Source: Carnimonas nigrificans ATCC BAA-78
Lineage (GTDB): Bacteria; Pseudomonadota; Gammaproteobacteria; Pseudomonadales; Halomonadaceae
Reading direction: 5' to 3'
Assembly: GCF_000526695.1 (NCBI RefSeq)
Contig: NZ_JAGO01000016.1
Coordinates: 62,001 to 126,000 of the forward strand
DNA length: 64,000 nucleotides
In this document: positions 9,410-17,814 of the stretch, in pieces
Layout of the letters: each line of letters begins with the position of its first letter
How positions within the stretch are numbered: position 1 is the first letter of the stretch
Notes under the pieces: model-generated
Told to the model about the DNA's origin: nothing
Database searches by the model: none
The model's input: the letters and a program-made list of their open reading frames with translations, nothing else
Made by a program: the position numbers and the translations under genes

Positions 9410-10060
9410 GTAAAACTCCTTAACTGAAAACCAAGGCTGCCGCCACGTTGATGCATTTTATTGTAGCGGATCAGACAACCAAATTCAGTTGCTCTAGCCA
9501 GACGCAAAGAGCAAGTGGCATATATCGGCAGCGACGGTACAGCATCAAAGGGCCACTTTCACTTGAGTAGCGAGAAATAACCCTCAACACGACTACCGCC
9601 AGAACTGCCGCTGCCAATAACAGCGCGTTATTGCCAACCGCTGAACTTCCCAGCAGCGGGTCTGCCTTATATACCCACCGCTACCCTTCCATTAAATTCG
9701 CTGGCCGCATCATCATGGGGAGAGCAGACACTGTTAAACAGTTCAGCATAATGACGTGCTGCCTTTATAAATGCCAGTCGCGACAACGTTGGTTTACACA
9801 GTTAATACAGGCTGCAAAGACGGTGTTACCCAATACACGCCCATCAGGTACAGCATCAGGCATGCCTGTCTATCTGCAAAACCTGATGGCGTGAGGGCTG
9901 GCATGGCATTTCTGCCTCCCCTGCGCTCCCTACGACATTGATTTCCCACAAGGAAGGCTGCCAGGGCCGTGGTGTCAGGGCCATGATGGTGGGATTGCCA
10001 GCGCCTTTGTTAAACTAAGCGCTATTTCAACCAGTTACTACGCGACAGGACATTATTGGC
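9410..10060. other. 650-base intergenic region between opgG and nfo
   Basis: Divergent upstream region carrying the promoters of opgGH (minus) and nfo (plus). No RNA gene or conserved ORF is recognised; the frame at 9631-9894 has no protein-like character. CATCAGG (near 9843) and CCTGATG (near 9883) form a widely spaced inverted repeat. TTGTTAAACTAAGCG at about 10006 is a weak promoter-like string just before nfo. Confidence 0.5.
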
Positions 10061-10951
10061 ATGAACTACACCGGAGCCCACGTCAGCGCCGCTGGCGGCG
10101 TTGCCAATACCATTGGCCGCGCCGTAGAGATTGGCGCCAACGCCTTCGCGCTGTTCACCAAGAATCAGCGCCAGTGGCACGCCAAACCGCTTGACCCCGC
10201 CCAGATCGAAGCCTTTAAGGAAGCCTGCGATCAGCACGGCTTTGGCCCTCGACAAATCCTTCCCCATGCCAGCTATCTGATTAATCTGGGCCATCCCGAT
10301 AGCGCGGCACTGGAAAAATCGCGCGCGGCCTTTATCGACGAACTTGAACGCGCCGAACAGCTGGGCATCCATTTGGTCAACTTTCACCCGGGCAGCCATC
10401 TGCGCAGGCTATCGCCCAGCCAGTCGCTGACACTGATCGCCGAATCCATTAATCAGGCGCTGGAGCGCACCGCCTTCACCACGGCAGTCATTGAAAATAC
10501 TGCTGGTCAAGGCAGCAACCTTGGCTATAGTTTTGAGCAGCTTGCCGAAATTATTGATCAAGTCGAGAACAAGGAGCGGGTAGGCGTCTGTATTGATACC
10601 TGCCACGCCTTTGCAGCCGGCTACGAGCTTACCTCTACCGCTGGCGCCGCTCGGGTGTGGGATGACTTCGAGCGTATTGTCGGCATGGAGTTTCTGAAAG
10701 CGCTTCATGTCAACGACGCCAAAAGTGCTCTCGGTAGCCGCGTCGATCGTCACGACAGCCTGGGAGATGGCAACATTGGGCTGGAGGGCATCGGTGCCTT
10801 TATCAGCGATACGCGCCTCGATCAGCTTCCGATGATTCTGGAAACCGTCGAGCCGGCACGCTGGCCCGAAGAGATTAGCTGGATGAACGCGCAGCTTACC
10901 CCCAGCGCTGACGCCTGGTCATCACAAAAGCGCCCTTTACCCTCACCATAG
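10061..10951 (+). CDS. nfo: Endonuclease IV (AP endonuclease)
   Basis: Zinc-dependent apurinic/apyrimidinic endonuclease of base excision repair, 296 residues, slightly longer than the E. coli enzyme. The TIM-barrel metal ligands are present in order: [34 protein letters not shown] followed by DRHDSLGDG, and the C-terminal LETVEP. The start is ATG at 10061 ([13 protein letters not shown]), the usual N-terminus. A small membrane-protein gene follows after 10 bases, so the two may be co-transcribed although the link has no obvious meaning. Confidence 0.96.
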   Translation: MNYTGAHVSAAGGVANTIGRAVEIGANAFALFTKNQRQWHAKPLDPAQIEAFKEACDQHGFGPRQILPHASYLINLGHPDSAALEKSRAAFIDELERAEQLGIHLVNFHPGSHLRRLSPSQSLTLIAESINQALERTAFTTAVIENTAGQGSNLGYSFEQLAEIIDQVENKERVGVCIDTCHAFAAGYELTSTAGAARVWDDFERIVGMEFLKALHVNDAKSALGSRVDRHDSLGDGNIGLEGIGAFISDTRLDQLPMILETVEPARWPEEISWMNAQLTPSADAWSSQKRPLPSP

Positions 10952-10961
10952 TGGACACTTC

Positions 10962-11249
10962 ATGCACGATTTTTTTGCTCAGATAGGCGCAGCCATTGGC
11001 GCTGTTTTACGCACGTTGATCGAGTTGTTTCAGGCTCTCTTCTCCTCTGTTGGCGATAGCTTCAAAGGATTTGCCGGCGGCCTGGGCGATGAGCTGGGCG
11101 TTGGTCACTCGATTTTCAGTATCGTCATCGCCATTATTGGCATCGCGCTGGTGATCAAAGGCATTCGCCAGTTGATCGGGAAGGCGTTTATCGGCGGCAT
11201 CATCTGGCTATTGATTGGGGTAAGTCTGCTCGGTTTTGTGACCCACTGA
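10962..11249 (+). CDS. Small membrane protein, function unknown
   Basis: A 95-residue protein with an amphipathic N-terminal third and two strongly hydrophobic segments at roughly 49-64 and 74-92 (SIFSIVIAIIGIALVI; GGIIWLLIGVSLLGF). Glycine-rich linkers connect them. It starts 10 bases after nfo with a poor ribosome site, so translation may be coupled. I do not recognise a family. The protein-like composition, ATG start and position support a real gene. Confidence 0.7.
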   Translation: MHDFFAQIGAAIGAVLRTLIELFQALFSSVGDSFKGFAGGLGDELGVGHSIFSIVIAIIGIALVIKGIRQLIGKAFIGGIIWLLIGVSLLGFVTH

Positions 11250-11328
11250 GGCCGACAATGCTCGAAACAGTGCTCAGCGTATTTCGAATGTTGCGTTAAA
11301 ACGGTTTCAATGGCTAAATGCGCAGTAG

Positions 11329-11344
11329 TTTATTGCACAATAAA
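11329..11344. promoter_or_regulatory. Candidate operator, TTTATTG-CA-CAATAAA
   Basis: A near-perfect 16-base palindrome lies 35 bases before the start codon of the Lrp/AsnC-type gene. AsnC-family regulators bind short AT-rich palindromes and commonly repress their own gene, so this is a plausible autoregulatory site. It could instead be bound by another dimeric regulator. Confidence 0.45.
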
Positions 11345-11378
11345 AACAAAATACGACATAAGATTTCAGGAGAGTAGA

Positions 11379-11861
11379 ATGAACCCGGCTGAGCCCACTT
11401 TTTCGCTAGACAGATACGACCGTAGAATTCTTGAAGTACTACAGCGCGATGGGCGCATCAGCAACCAGGAGCTTGCCGACCGTATTGGCCTTTCACCATC
11501 CCCTTGTCTCAGGCGTGTTCGTGCGCTTGAAGAGAGCGGCCTGATCAGCGGCTATCGTGCTGAAGTCAGCGCCAAGCAGCTGGGCTTGAAGCTGATGGCG
11601 CTGCTGTATATTTCCATGGATGAGCACACCCCCGAACGCTTCGCCCAGTTCGAAAAGAAAATTGCCGAGCTGCCCCATGTCATCGAGGTGCTGCTGGTCA
11701 CCGGTCAGGAAGCCGACTATCAGCTTAAGGTCACGGTGCGCGATATGGACGACTACCACGACCTGCTGTTGAACCGAATCACCCGTATCGAAGGCGTTAC
11801 CGGCGTGCAGTCCAGTTTCGTACTGCGCAAGGTGTTCGACAATCCTCTGCCGCTGGAATAA
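11379..11861 (+). CDS. Lrp/AsnC family transcriptional regulator
   Basis: A 160-residue feast/famine regulator. It has an N-terminal winged helix (about 8-60, LDRYDRRILEVLQ, with recognition helix around SPSPCLRRVRALEE) and a C-terminal RAM ligand-binding domain (about 70-150) with the usual GxxDY-type turn seen as GQEADYQLK. The start at 11379 is chosen because it has a good site (CAGGAGAGTAGA) and gives the normal length; an upstream in-frame start adds 23 poor residues. Its effector is probably an amino acid, and which one cannot be told. It faces the methionine synthase gene mesD tail to tail across a shared terminator, so it is not co-transcribed with it. Confidence 0.93.
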   Translation: MNPAEPTFSLDRYDRRILEVLQRDGRISNQELADRIGLSPSPCLRRVRALEESGLISGYRAEVSAKQLGLKLMALLYISMDEHTPERFAQFEKKIAELPHVIEVLLVTGQEADYQLKVTVRDMDDYHDLLLNRITRIEGVTGVQSSFVLRKVFDNPLPLE

Positions 11862-11882
11862 CCCTTCAACCCGCTATTTTGC

Positions 11883-11930
11883 AAATAAACGACCCCGCAA
11901 GGTTGGCCAACCTTGCGGGGTCGTTTATTT
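11883..11930. terminator. Bidirectional terminator, perfect 48-base palindrome
   Basis: A perfect 24-base inverted repeat (outer AAATAAACGACCCCGC, centre GGTTGGCCAACC) lies between two convergent genes, the Lrp/AsnC gene (plus) and mesD (minus). Each side ends in a T-rich tail (CGTTTATTT), as expected of a shared intrinsic terminator. Confidence 0.88.
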
Positions 11931-11957
11931 CAATGCGACACCAATCCGTGAAATCCG

Positions 11958-12998
11958 TTACCCTTCAAGCTCCTGACGCACAATCTCAGCACCGGCGCTC
12001 AGCGCCTTGAGCTTGGCGCTTGCCACCTTGCCCGGCAGCGGTGCCATGCCACAGTTAGTGCATGGATACAGCTTGTCCGCATCCACAAACTGTAGCGCCT
12101 TGCGCAGGGTATCGGCCACCTCCTGCGGTGTTTCAACGGTGTGGGTTGCCACATCAATGGCCCCTACCATCACTTTCTTGCCGCGCAGCAATTCGATCAG
12201 CTCCATGGGCACATGGGAGTTCTGGCACTCCAGCGATACCATGTCGATAGCCGAGCGTTGCAGTTTGGGGAAGACCTCTTCGTACTGGCGCCACTCATTC
12301 CCCAGCGTTTTCTTCCAGTCCGTGTTCGCCTTGATACCGTAGCCATAGCAGATATGCACGGCGGTCTCGCATTTAAGGCCGTCGATGGCGCGCTCAAGGG
12401 TCTCGATGCCCCAGTCATTGACTTCATCGAAGAACACATTGAAGGCAGGCTCGTCAAACTGAATGATATCTACGCCAGCCGCTTCCAGCTCTTTCGCTTC
12501 CTGATTGAGAATAGTGGCAAATTCCCATGCCAGCTTTTGGCGGCTCTTGTAGTGACCATCGTAGAGGGTATCAATCATGGTCATGGGGCCAGGCAGCGCC
12601 CATTTGATCGGCTTACGGGTCAGCTGGCGCAGGTATTTGGCATCTTCGACAAACACCGGCTGCTGACGGGAAACCTCGCCCACCACACTCGGCACACTCG
12701 CATCGTAACGGTTGCGAATACGTACCGTTTCGCGCTTTTCAAAATCAACACCGTTAAGGTGCTCAATAAAGGTGGTCACGAAGTGCTGCCGGGTCTGTTC
12801 GCCGTCGCTGACAATATCAATGCCCGCCAGCTCCTGCTCTTGCAGCACCAAACGCAAGGCGTCCTGCTTGCCTGCGGTCAGTACATCGCCCTGCAACTTC
12901 CAGGGAGACCAGAGTTTTTCAGGCTCGGCGAGCCAGACGGGTTTGGGTAGACTGCCTGCCGTGGCTGTCGGTAATAGCTTTTCACGATGGCTTTTCAC
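11958..12998 (-). CDS. mesD: Folate-independent methionine synthase, MesD type (core MetE)
   Basis: A 346-residue protein corresponding only to the C-terminal catalytic barrel of cobalamin-independent methionine synthase; the N-terminal folate-binding half of MetE is absent. The MetE zinc ligands are kept: His215 and Cys217 (HICYG), Glu257 (SLECQ) and Cys316 (TNCGMAPLP). Stand-alone cores lying next to a DUF1852 gene are the MesD family of folate-independent methionine synthases, which need the DUF1852 protein MesX and oxygen; the methyl donor is not settled. The start is taken as GTG at 12998 (MKSHREKLL), the conserved N-terminus. The longer frame would overlap mesX by more than 100 bases. 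The gene follows mesX after 58 bases. Confidence 0.87.
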   Translation of the reverse strand: MKSHREKLLPTATAGSLPKPVWLAEPEKLWSPWKLQGDVLTAGKQDALRLVLQEQELAGIDIVSDGEQTRQHFVTTFIEHLNGVDFEKRETVRIRNRYDASVPSVVGEVSRQQPVFVEDAKYLRQLTRKPIKWALPGPMTMIDTLYDGHYKSRQKLAWEFATILNQEAKELEAAGVDIIQFDEPAFNVFFDEVNDWGIETLERAIDGLKCETAVHICYGYGIKANTDWKKTLGNEWRQYEEVFPKLQRSAIDMVSLECQNSHVPMELIELLRGKKVMVGAIDVATHTVETPQEVADTLRKALQFVDADKLYPCTNCGMAPLPGKVASAKLKALSAGAEIVRQELEG

Positions 12999-13056
12999 GC
13001 TAGATAATCCTGTGCCGGAGAGTTCTATTCTGGATAATGCTGTCACTGTTGCTCGA

Positions 13057-14034
13057 TCAAATCGTGTAATCGCTGGCCCACTGATCGAGTACCCGCTGAT
13101 ACGGCTTGATAAACTGCTCTTCGGTAAATCTTCCCTGCTGCACCGCCAACTGACTGCGCTCCTCGCGATCATAAACAATGCGGGTCAGCGAAAAATCCTG
13201 ATGATCGAGGCTGGGCTGGAAACACTTGCTGGCCGCTGCATTGGCGTTATAAATCTCGGGGCGATAAATACGCTGGAAGGTTTCCATGGTGCTGATGGCG
13301 CTAATCAGCTCAAGATTGGAGTAATCACTCAACAAATCACCGCGGAAATAGAACGCCAGTGGCGCTACGCCATTGGGTGGCATGAAATAGCGAATTTTCA
13401 GCCCCATTTGGGCGAAATAATGATCCGTCAGTGAAAACTCATCCTGACGATATTCCACTCCCAGAATCGGGTGATAATTCTCGGTGCGATGATAGGTTTT
13501 GGTACTCGATACACTCAGGCAAATCACCGGCGGCTTGCTGAAATGCTCCCGATAGGTGGATGAGTGTATAAAGCTGTCGAACAGTTTGCCGTGCAAATCG
13601 CCAAAGTTATCGGGAATGCTGAACTGCTCTTTGTCCTTGTTATGTTCCAGCAGCACTACGCTGAAATCATAATCACGCACGTAAGAAGAGAAATTATTGC
13701 CCACCATACCTTCCAGACGCTGATCGTTAAGGCGATCGTGAATGGTGGTTTTCAAGGTTTCAATAATAGGGAAGGTCTCTCCCTTCCCTTCAATGTCAGC
13801 ATCTACCGAGAGAATATCCAGCTCCACAGAGTAACGATCACCGTTAGGATTATCCCAGTGCGCCAGCTCATTAAAGCGATGATTGACCATCGCGAGCGTA
13901 TTGCGCAGATTGGCCTGGCGGCTCTCGCCTCGTGCAAGGTTGGCAAAATTGGTGGTAATGCGGGTGTGATCAGCGGGCACATAGTGTTCATCGAAGCGAA
14001 CCGTATTCACGCTGAAAGTGATGCCGTTATTCAT
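13057..14034 (-). CDS. mesX: DUF1852 protein MesX, partner of MesD
   Basis: A 325-residue member of DUF1852, found almost always beside a core-MetE gene. It is genetically required for the MesD methionine synthase and is thought to be an oxygen-using protein that helps provide or transfer the methyl group. Conserved-looking features include the GNNFSSYVRDYDFSVV segment and a His-rich central part (TYHRTENYHPILG). The ATG at 14034 is preferred over a TTG three codons upstream. It heads a two-gene unit with mesD and has a MetR-type box about 180 bases upstream, which supports a methionine role. The reaction itself is not known from sequence. Confidence 0.87.
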   Translation of the reverse strand: MNNGITFSVNTVRFDEHYVPADHTRITTNFANLARGESRQANLRNTLAMVNHRFNELAHWDNPNGDRYSVELDILSVDADIEGKGETFPIIETLKTTIHDRLNDQRLEGMVGNNFSSYVRDYDFSVVLLEHNKDKEQFSIPDNFGDLHGKLFDSFIHSSTYREHFSKPPVICLSVSSTKTYHRTENYHPILGVEYRQDEFSLTDHYFAQMGLKIRYFMPPNGVAPLAFYFRGDLLSDYSNLELISAISTMETFQRIYRPEIYNANAAASKCFQPSLDHQDFSLTRIVYDREERSQLAVQQGRFTEEQFIKPYQRVLDQWASDYTI

Positions 14035-14058
14035 GTCAGCCAAGGGCCTCTGCTTATA

Positions 14059-14103
14059 TCAGAAATCGTTCCAACTGTTTCGGGCGCTTTTTTGCTCCGG
14101 CAT
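14059..14103 (-). CDS. Possible 14-residue leader ORF before mesX
   Basis: ATG at 14103 opens a 14-codon frame (MPEQKSARNSWNDF) ending at TGA, 24 bases before the mesX ATG. A perfect AGGAGG lies 11 bases upstream, stronger than anything before mesX itself. It could be a short translated leader that feeds ribosomes to mesX or attenuates it. The peptide contains no methionine run, so a classical attenuator is unlikely, and the ORF may be chance. Confidence 0.3.
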   Translation of the reverse strand: MPEQKSARNSWNDF

Positions 14104-14211
14104 CCGTTGTGCCACCTCCTGCTGACAGGGCGAGCATCGCTGAACAGTCGTGATGGGTTCTTTATACAGCCCCACGAACATGAGAAAAAATGATTTATCC
14201 TCAAAACAAAG

Positions 14212-14224
14212 TGAATGTATTTCA
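14212..14224. promoter_or_regulatory. MetR-type operator upstream of mesX-mesD
   Basis: TGAATGTATTTCA is a full match to the MetR consensus TGAANNTNNTTCA. A second partial palindrome, TGAATTCA, lies a few bases further upstream at 14230-14237. The box is about 180 bases before the mesX start. MetR activates metE-type genes with homocysteine as co-effector. This is an exact pattern match read by eye and binding is inferred. Confidence 0.6.
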
Positions 14225-14333
14225 TGATTTGAATTCAGGCAGTGACAGCGAGCGTACCAACAGTCGCCTGATACCTCTCGGAATGCGCTTCATGCCATGG
14301 TGCTACGCCCAAGCGCTGACAGACGCCAGCACA

Positions 14334-14371
14334 TAAAAAGCGCCGCATCGACTCATTCGATACGGCGCTTT
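14334..14371 (-). terminator. Rho-independent terminator of pepN
   Basis: AAAGCGCCGcATCGA pairs with TCGATaCGGCGCTTT across a 5-base loop. On the minus strand it continues into TTTTTATG, about 65 bases after the pepN stop. Confidence 0.85.
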
Positions 14372-14437
14372 CTCTCACTTCATCCTTCTTATATTACTCT
14401 GGCGTGGCCTACTCACTGCCAGCCAGAGTGAGCCACA

Positions 14438-17080
14438 TCAGGCTGCGCTCAACGCCTTCTCGACGATTTCAAACAGATTTCGCGACAGCGGCTCACGACG
14501 AATGCGTTCAAGCTGCTCGCGCATCAACTGCTGGCGCTCTTCATCAAGGCGTTGGTAGCGCGTTAATGGCACCACCATCCGCGCGGCAATTTCAGGATTC
14601 AGGCGATTCAGCTCAATCACGACATCGGCCAGAAGCTGATAGCCCGCGCCATCAATGCGGTGGAAGTTGACCCGATTGGTGGCAAACGCCCCTACCAGCG
14701 CCCTCACCTTGTTGGGGTTCTTCAGCGAGAAGGCAGGATGCTGCATCAGGAATTTCACGCGATCAAGCACATCGGGCTGCGGGCGAGTCACCTGAATGCC
14801 AAACCAGGCATCCATCACCAACGAGTCGTGACGCCACTGCTCGCCGAAGCGCTTCACGGCATGATCGGCCTGCTCGCGGTTATCGCTATGCACCAGCAGC
14901 GTCATGGCTGCCCGCACATCGGTCATGTTGGCATCCGCGTCAAACTGCTGACGCGCCAGCTCAAGCCCTTCATCGCGACCGTTGGCGCAGAGATAACCCA
15001 GCGCCACACTCTTGATCGCTCGCTGCGCACTCTGTTCAAAGTCCGGCACATAGGGCGCATCGCTCTGATGCTGACGGTAAAGCGCAAGAAATTCCGCGTA
15101 AAAGGTATCGCCCAGCGCTTGATATACAAAATTGCGCGCCTGATGAATGGCATCAATATCAATACGCTGCTGGAAACTCGCCACATACTGCTCACTAGGC
15201 AGGGTGAGCATTTCGGCCAGCACTGCGTTGTCATCACTTGGCGTTGACACCAGCGCCGCCACCACATCCGCCAGCAGTGGATCAAGAGTTGGAGTCTGTT
15301 GCTGCTGAATGGCGCTCATGGCTGACTCAATGGCGCGCCGCATGAGCTGCTGCCCGGCGTCCCAGCGGTTGAAGCCATCTTCGTCATACTTCATCAGCAG
15401 CGCCAGCGCCGCGGGGGAATAGTCATACTGAAGCTGAACAGGTGCCGAAAAACCACGCAGCAGTGACGGCACAGGGCGGCTCGGAATCTGCTCAAACACG
15501 AAAGTGTGTTCAGCATCACGCAGCTCGACCACCGTATCGGTGCCCAGCACCTTGCCATCCACCGTCAGCGCCAGCGCTTCGCCCTGCTCACTGAGCAAGC
15601 CAAGCCGCAGCGGTATATGCAGCGGCTGTTTGGTATCGGCGGGCTGCCCCGGTGTGGCGGGCGTGTGTTGCCGCACGGTCAAGCGGTATTGCTGCGCCGC
15701 TGCATCATACTCATCGCTGACCTCCAGCACCGGCGTGCCCGCCTGAGCGTACCAGCGCATGAATTGGGTAAGGTCAATCTCACCGGCTTCGGCCAGCGAG
15801 TCGATAAAGTCTTCTACCCGCACCGCTTGACCATCAAAGCGCGAAAAGTAGAGATCCGTCCCTTTGCGATAGGCCGTTGGCCCCAGCAGGTGCTTGAGCA
15901 TTCGCACCAGTTCAGCGCCCTTCTCATAAATGGTCAGGGTGTAGAAGTTCGAGATTTCGATAAAGCTCTCGGGCCTGACCGGATGGGCGGTCGGGCCGGC
16001 ATCTTCGGCAAACTGATGGGTACGCAGGAAATTGACATCCTGAATGCGCTTGACCGGTGCCGAGTTGATATCCGCCGAGAAGGATTGATCGCGGAAGACG
16101 GTCAGCCCCTCCTTCAGCGCTAGCTGGAACCAGTCACGGCAGGTCACGCGATCCCCCGACCAGTTATGGAAATATTCGTGGGCAATAATGCCTTCAATGC
16201 GCTGAAAGGCAGCGTCGGTCGCCGTTTCGGGGTTTGCCAGCACCGCGGCGCTGTTGAAGATATTGAGGCCCTTGTTTTCCATCGCCCCCATATTGAAATC
16301 GCTGACCGCCACAATCATGAAGAGATCGAGATCGTACTCGCAGCCATAGGTCTCTTCATCCCAGCGCATGGCGCGCTTGAGTGCGCCCATGGCGAACTCG
16401 GTCTTGTTGATGTCCTGCTGCTCGACCCAGATTTGCAGCGTTACCTTGCGACCGCTCATGGTGATGAAGTGATCTTCACGCTTCTCAAGATTCCCTGCCA
16501 CCAGCGCAAACAGATAGCTGGGCTTGGGGAATGGGTCCTGCCAGGTCACGTAGTGGCGACCATTGGGCAGATCGCCGGACTCGATCGGGTTGCCGTTGGA
16601 GAGCAGCACCGGCAGCGACGCACGTTCACCTTCGACGGTAACGGTATAAGCTGCCATCACATCAGGATGATCGGGATACCAGGTGATGCGGCGGAAGCCT
16701 TCCGGCTCGCACTGGGTGCAGAACATGGAGCTGGAACGGTACAGCCCTTCCAGCGCCGTATTGCCAGCCGGATCAATACTCACTTCGGTGGTCAGCTCAA
16801 AACGCTCCGCCACCCTCAACACATCAAGGGTCTCCCCCTCGATACGATAATCGCGCCCCTCTTCAAGCGGCTGACCATCGACAGCAATGGCGTGCAACGT
16901 TAGATCGACACCATAAAGGCGCAGTGGCAGCCCTGTTTCTCGCGCCGGATTGTGGCGCACGGAGAGCGTGGCGTGCACGCGGGTATCGTGGTCATCAAGC
17001 ACAAATTTAAGGCGAACCTCATCCACCCAGTAGGCCGGTGGCTGATAATCCTTCAGATAGATAGTGCGCGGTTCGGACAT
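14438..17080 (-). CDS. pepN: Aminopeptidase N (M1 family)
   Basis: Broad-specificity cytosolic zinc aminopeptidase of 880 residues, the normal length of the bacterial PepN subfamily. It has the exopeptidase motif GAMEN at 265-269, the zinc site HEYFH at 301-305 and the third ligand Glu324 in ALKEG. The long C-terminal DUF3458-type helical region is complete to the end. The start was chosen at ATG 17080 (MSEPRTIYLKDYQPP), which has GGGAGG five bases upstream; the frame extends nine codons further. It is transcribed alone, with its own terminator. It supplies amino acids by trimming peptides in the cytoplasm. Confidence 0.97.
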   Translation of the reverse strand: MSEPRTIYLKDYQPPAYWVDEVRLKFVLDDHDTRVHATLSVRHNPARETGLPLRLYGVDLTLHAIAVDGQPLEEGRDYRIEGETLDVLRVAERFELTTEVSIDPAGNTALEGLYRSSSMFCTQCEPEGFRRITWYPDHPDVMAAYTVTVEGERASLPVLLSNGNPIESGDLPNGRHYVTWQDPFPKPSYLFALVAGNLEKREDHFITMSGRKVTLQIWVEQQDINKTEFAMGALKRAMRWDEETYGCEYDLDLFMIVAVSDFNMGAMENKGLNIFNSAAVLANPETATDAAFQRIEGIIAHEYFHNWSGDRVTCRDWFQLALKEGLTVFRDQSFSADINSAPVKRIQDVNFLRTHQFAEDAGPTAHPVRPESFIEISNFYTLTIYEKGAELVRMLKHLLGPTAYRKGTDLYFSRFDGQAVRVEDFIDSLAEAGEIDLTQFMRWYAQAGTPVLEVSDEYDAAAQQYRLTVRQHTPATPGQPADTKQPLHIPLRLGLLSEQGEALALTVDGKVLGTDTVVELRDAEHTFVFEQIPSRPVPSLLRGFSAPVQLQYDYSPAALALLMKYDEDGFNRWDAGQQLMRRAIESAMSAIQQQQTPTLDPLLADVVAALVSTPSDDNAVLAEMLTLPSEQYVASFQQRIDIDAIHQARNFVYQALGDTFYAEFLALYRQHQSDAPYVPDFEQSAQRAIKSVALGYLCANGRDEGLELARQQFDADANMTDVRAAMTLLVHSDNREQADHAVKRFGEQWRHDSLVMDAWFGIQVTRPQPDVLDRVKFLMQHPAFSLKNPNKVRALVGAFATNRVNFHRIDGAGYQLLADVVIELNRLNPEIAARMVVPLTRYQRLDEERQQLMREQLERIRREPLSRNLFEIVEKALSAA

Positions 17081-17295
17081 CCAAGCCTCCCTTGATAAAT
17101 GCAGCAATGCACAATGATGCTGCCATCATAAGGGATTCAGCAGTTGAACGCAGGTCTTGAGCCTGGCGTGCATCCTAAGTCTTTCGGCAGGCTATTGAAG
17201 GGGCACAAGAAGAGTGACACCGAGAGAGAATAGAGAAGAATGAGGCTGCTTGCGGTCAGGGCGCTTCCCTCACCTATGGGAGAGCCTTTCTCCCC

Positions 17296-17814
17296 TCAGC
17301 CCAGCGGCTTGATCATGCGCCACGCCGCACAGCCGTCGCTGTAGTAATGCTCAATCCAGCCTTGCGGCAGCCAGCCCAGCCGCCGATACAGGGCCAGTGC
17401 AGCACGATTATCGGCGCGCACTTCCAGCATGGCGCTGGTGCAGCCTTGTGCGATTGCGGCGTTTTCAGCCGCATGGAGAAGCTGCCGAGCCAGCCCCTGG
17501 CGCTGCGCCCTGGGATCAACGCAGAGCGAATAGAGGCGTGCCTTGCGGCTATTACGACGCAGCAGCAGCATCGCGTAGCCCCACAGGTATTGGCCGGAGA
17601 GCGCTTGTTGGCCGGCACTTTCGACCACCAGCGTCATGGCGTTGGCTCGCGTCAGCAGGTGACGCCACTGGCTACGCGAGAAGGCAACGTCATCCTCGAA
17701 GCAGTCGAATTCAAGCTCTTCCAGCTCATCAAGATCGGAGAGCTGCGCCTGACGAATGACCATGGAGGAAAGAGCGCTAGCGCTTATGGCAGATAAGGAA
17801 GGTGATGGGTTCAT
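17296..17814 (-). CDS. GNAT N-acetyltransferase, RimI-like
   Basis: A 172-residue single GNAT domain. The acetyl-CoA binding loop is seen as DPRAQRQGLARQLL (an R/Q-x-x-G-x-G/A variant), followed by the N-x-A-A-L-x-L-Y-x-x-x-G motif (NRAALALYRRLGW) typical of RimI-like protein N-acetyltransferases. It is the last of four overlapping genes: its ATG shares a base with the DUF2797 stop codon (TGATG). The substrate may be a protein N-terminus, but many GNATs with this motif act on small molecules, so no symbol is assigned. Confidence 0.88.
   Translation of the reverse strand: MNPSPSLSAISASALSSMVIRQAQLSDLDELEELEFDCFEDDVAFSRSQWRHLLTRANAMTLVVESAGQQALSGQYLWGYAMLLLRRNSRKARLYSLCVDPRAQRQGLARQLLHAAENAAIAQGCTSAMLEVRADNRAALALYRRLGWLPQGWIEHYYSDGCAAWRMIKPLG

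Noticed and set aside
9631-9894. 87-codon ORF between opgG and nfo
   Set aside because: No ribosome site, no protein-like composition and no recognised motif; the region is better explained as divergent promoter DNA.
13057-13178. Longer mesD frame starting 60 codons upstream
   Set aside because: It would overlap mesX by more than 100 bases and the added residues do not belong to the core-MetE family; the GTG at 12998 gives the conserved N-terminus.
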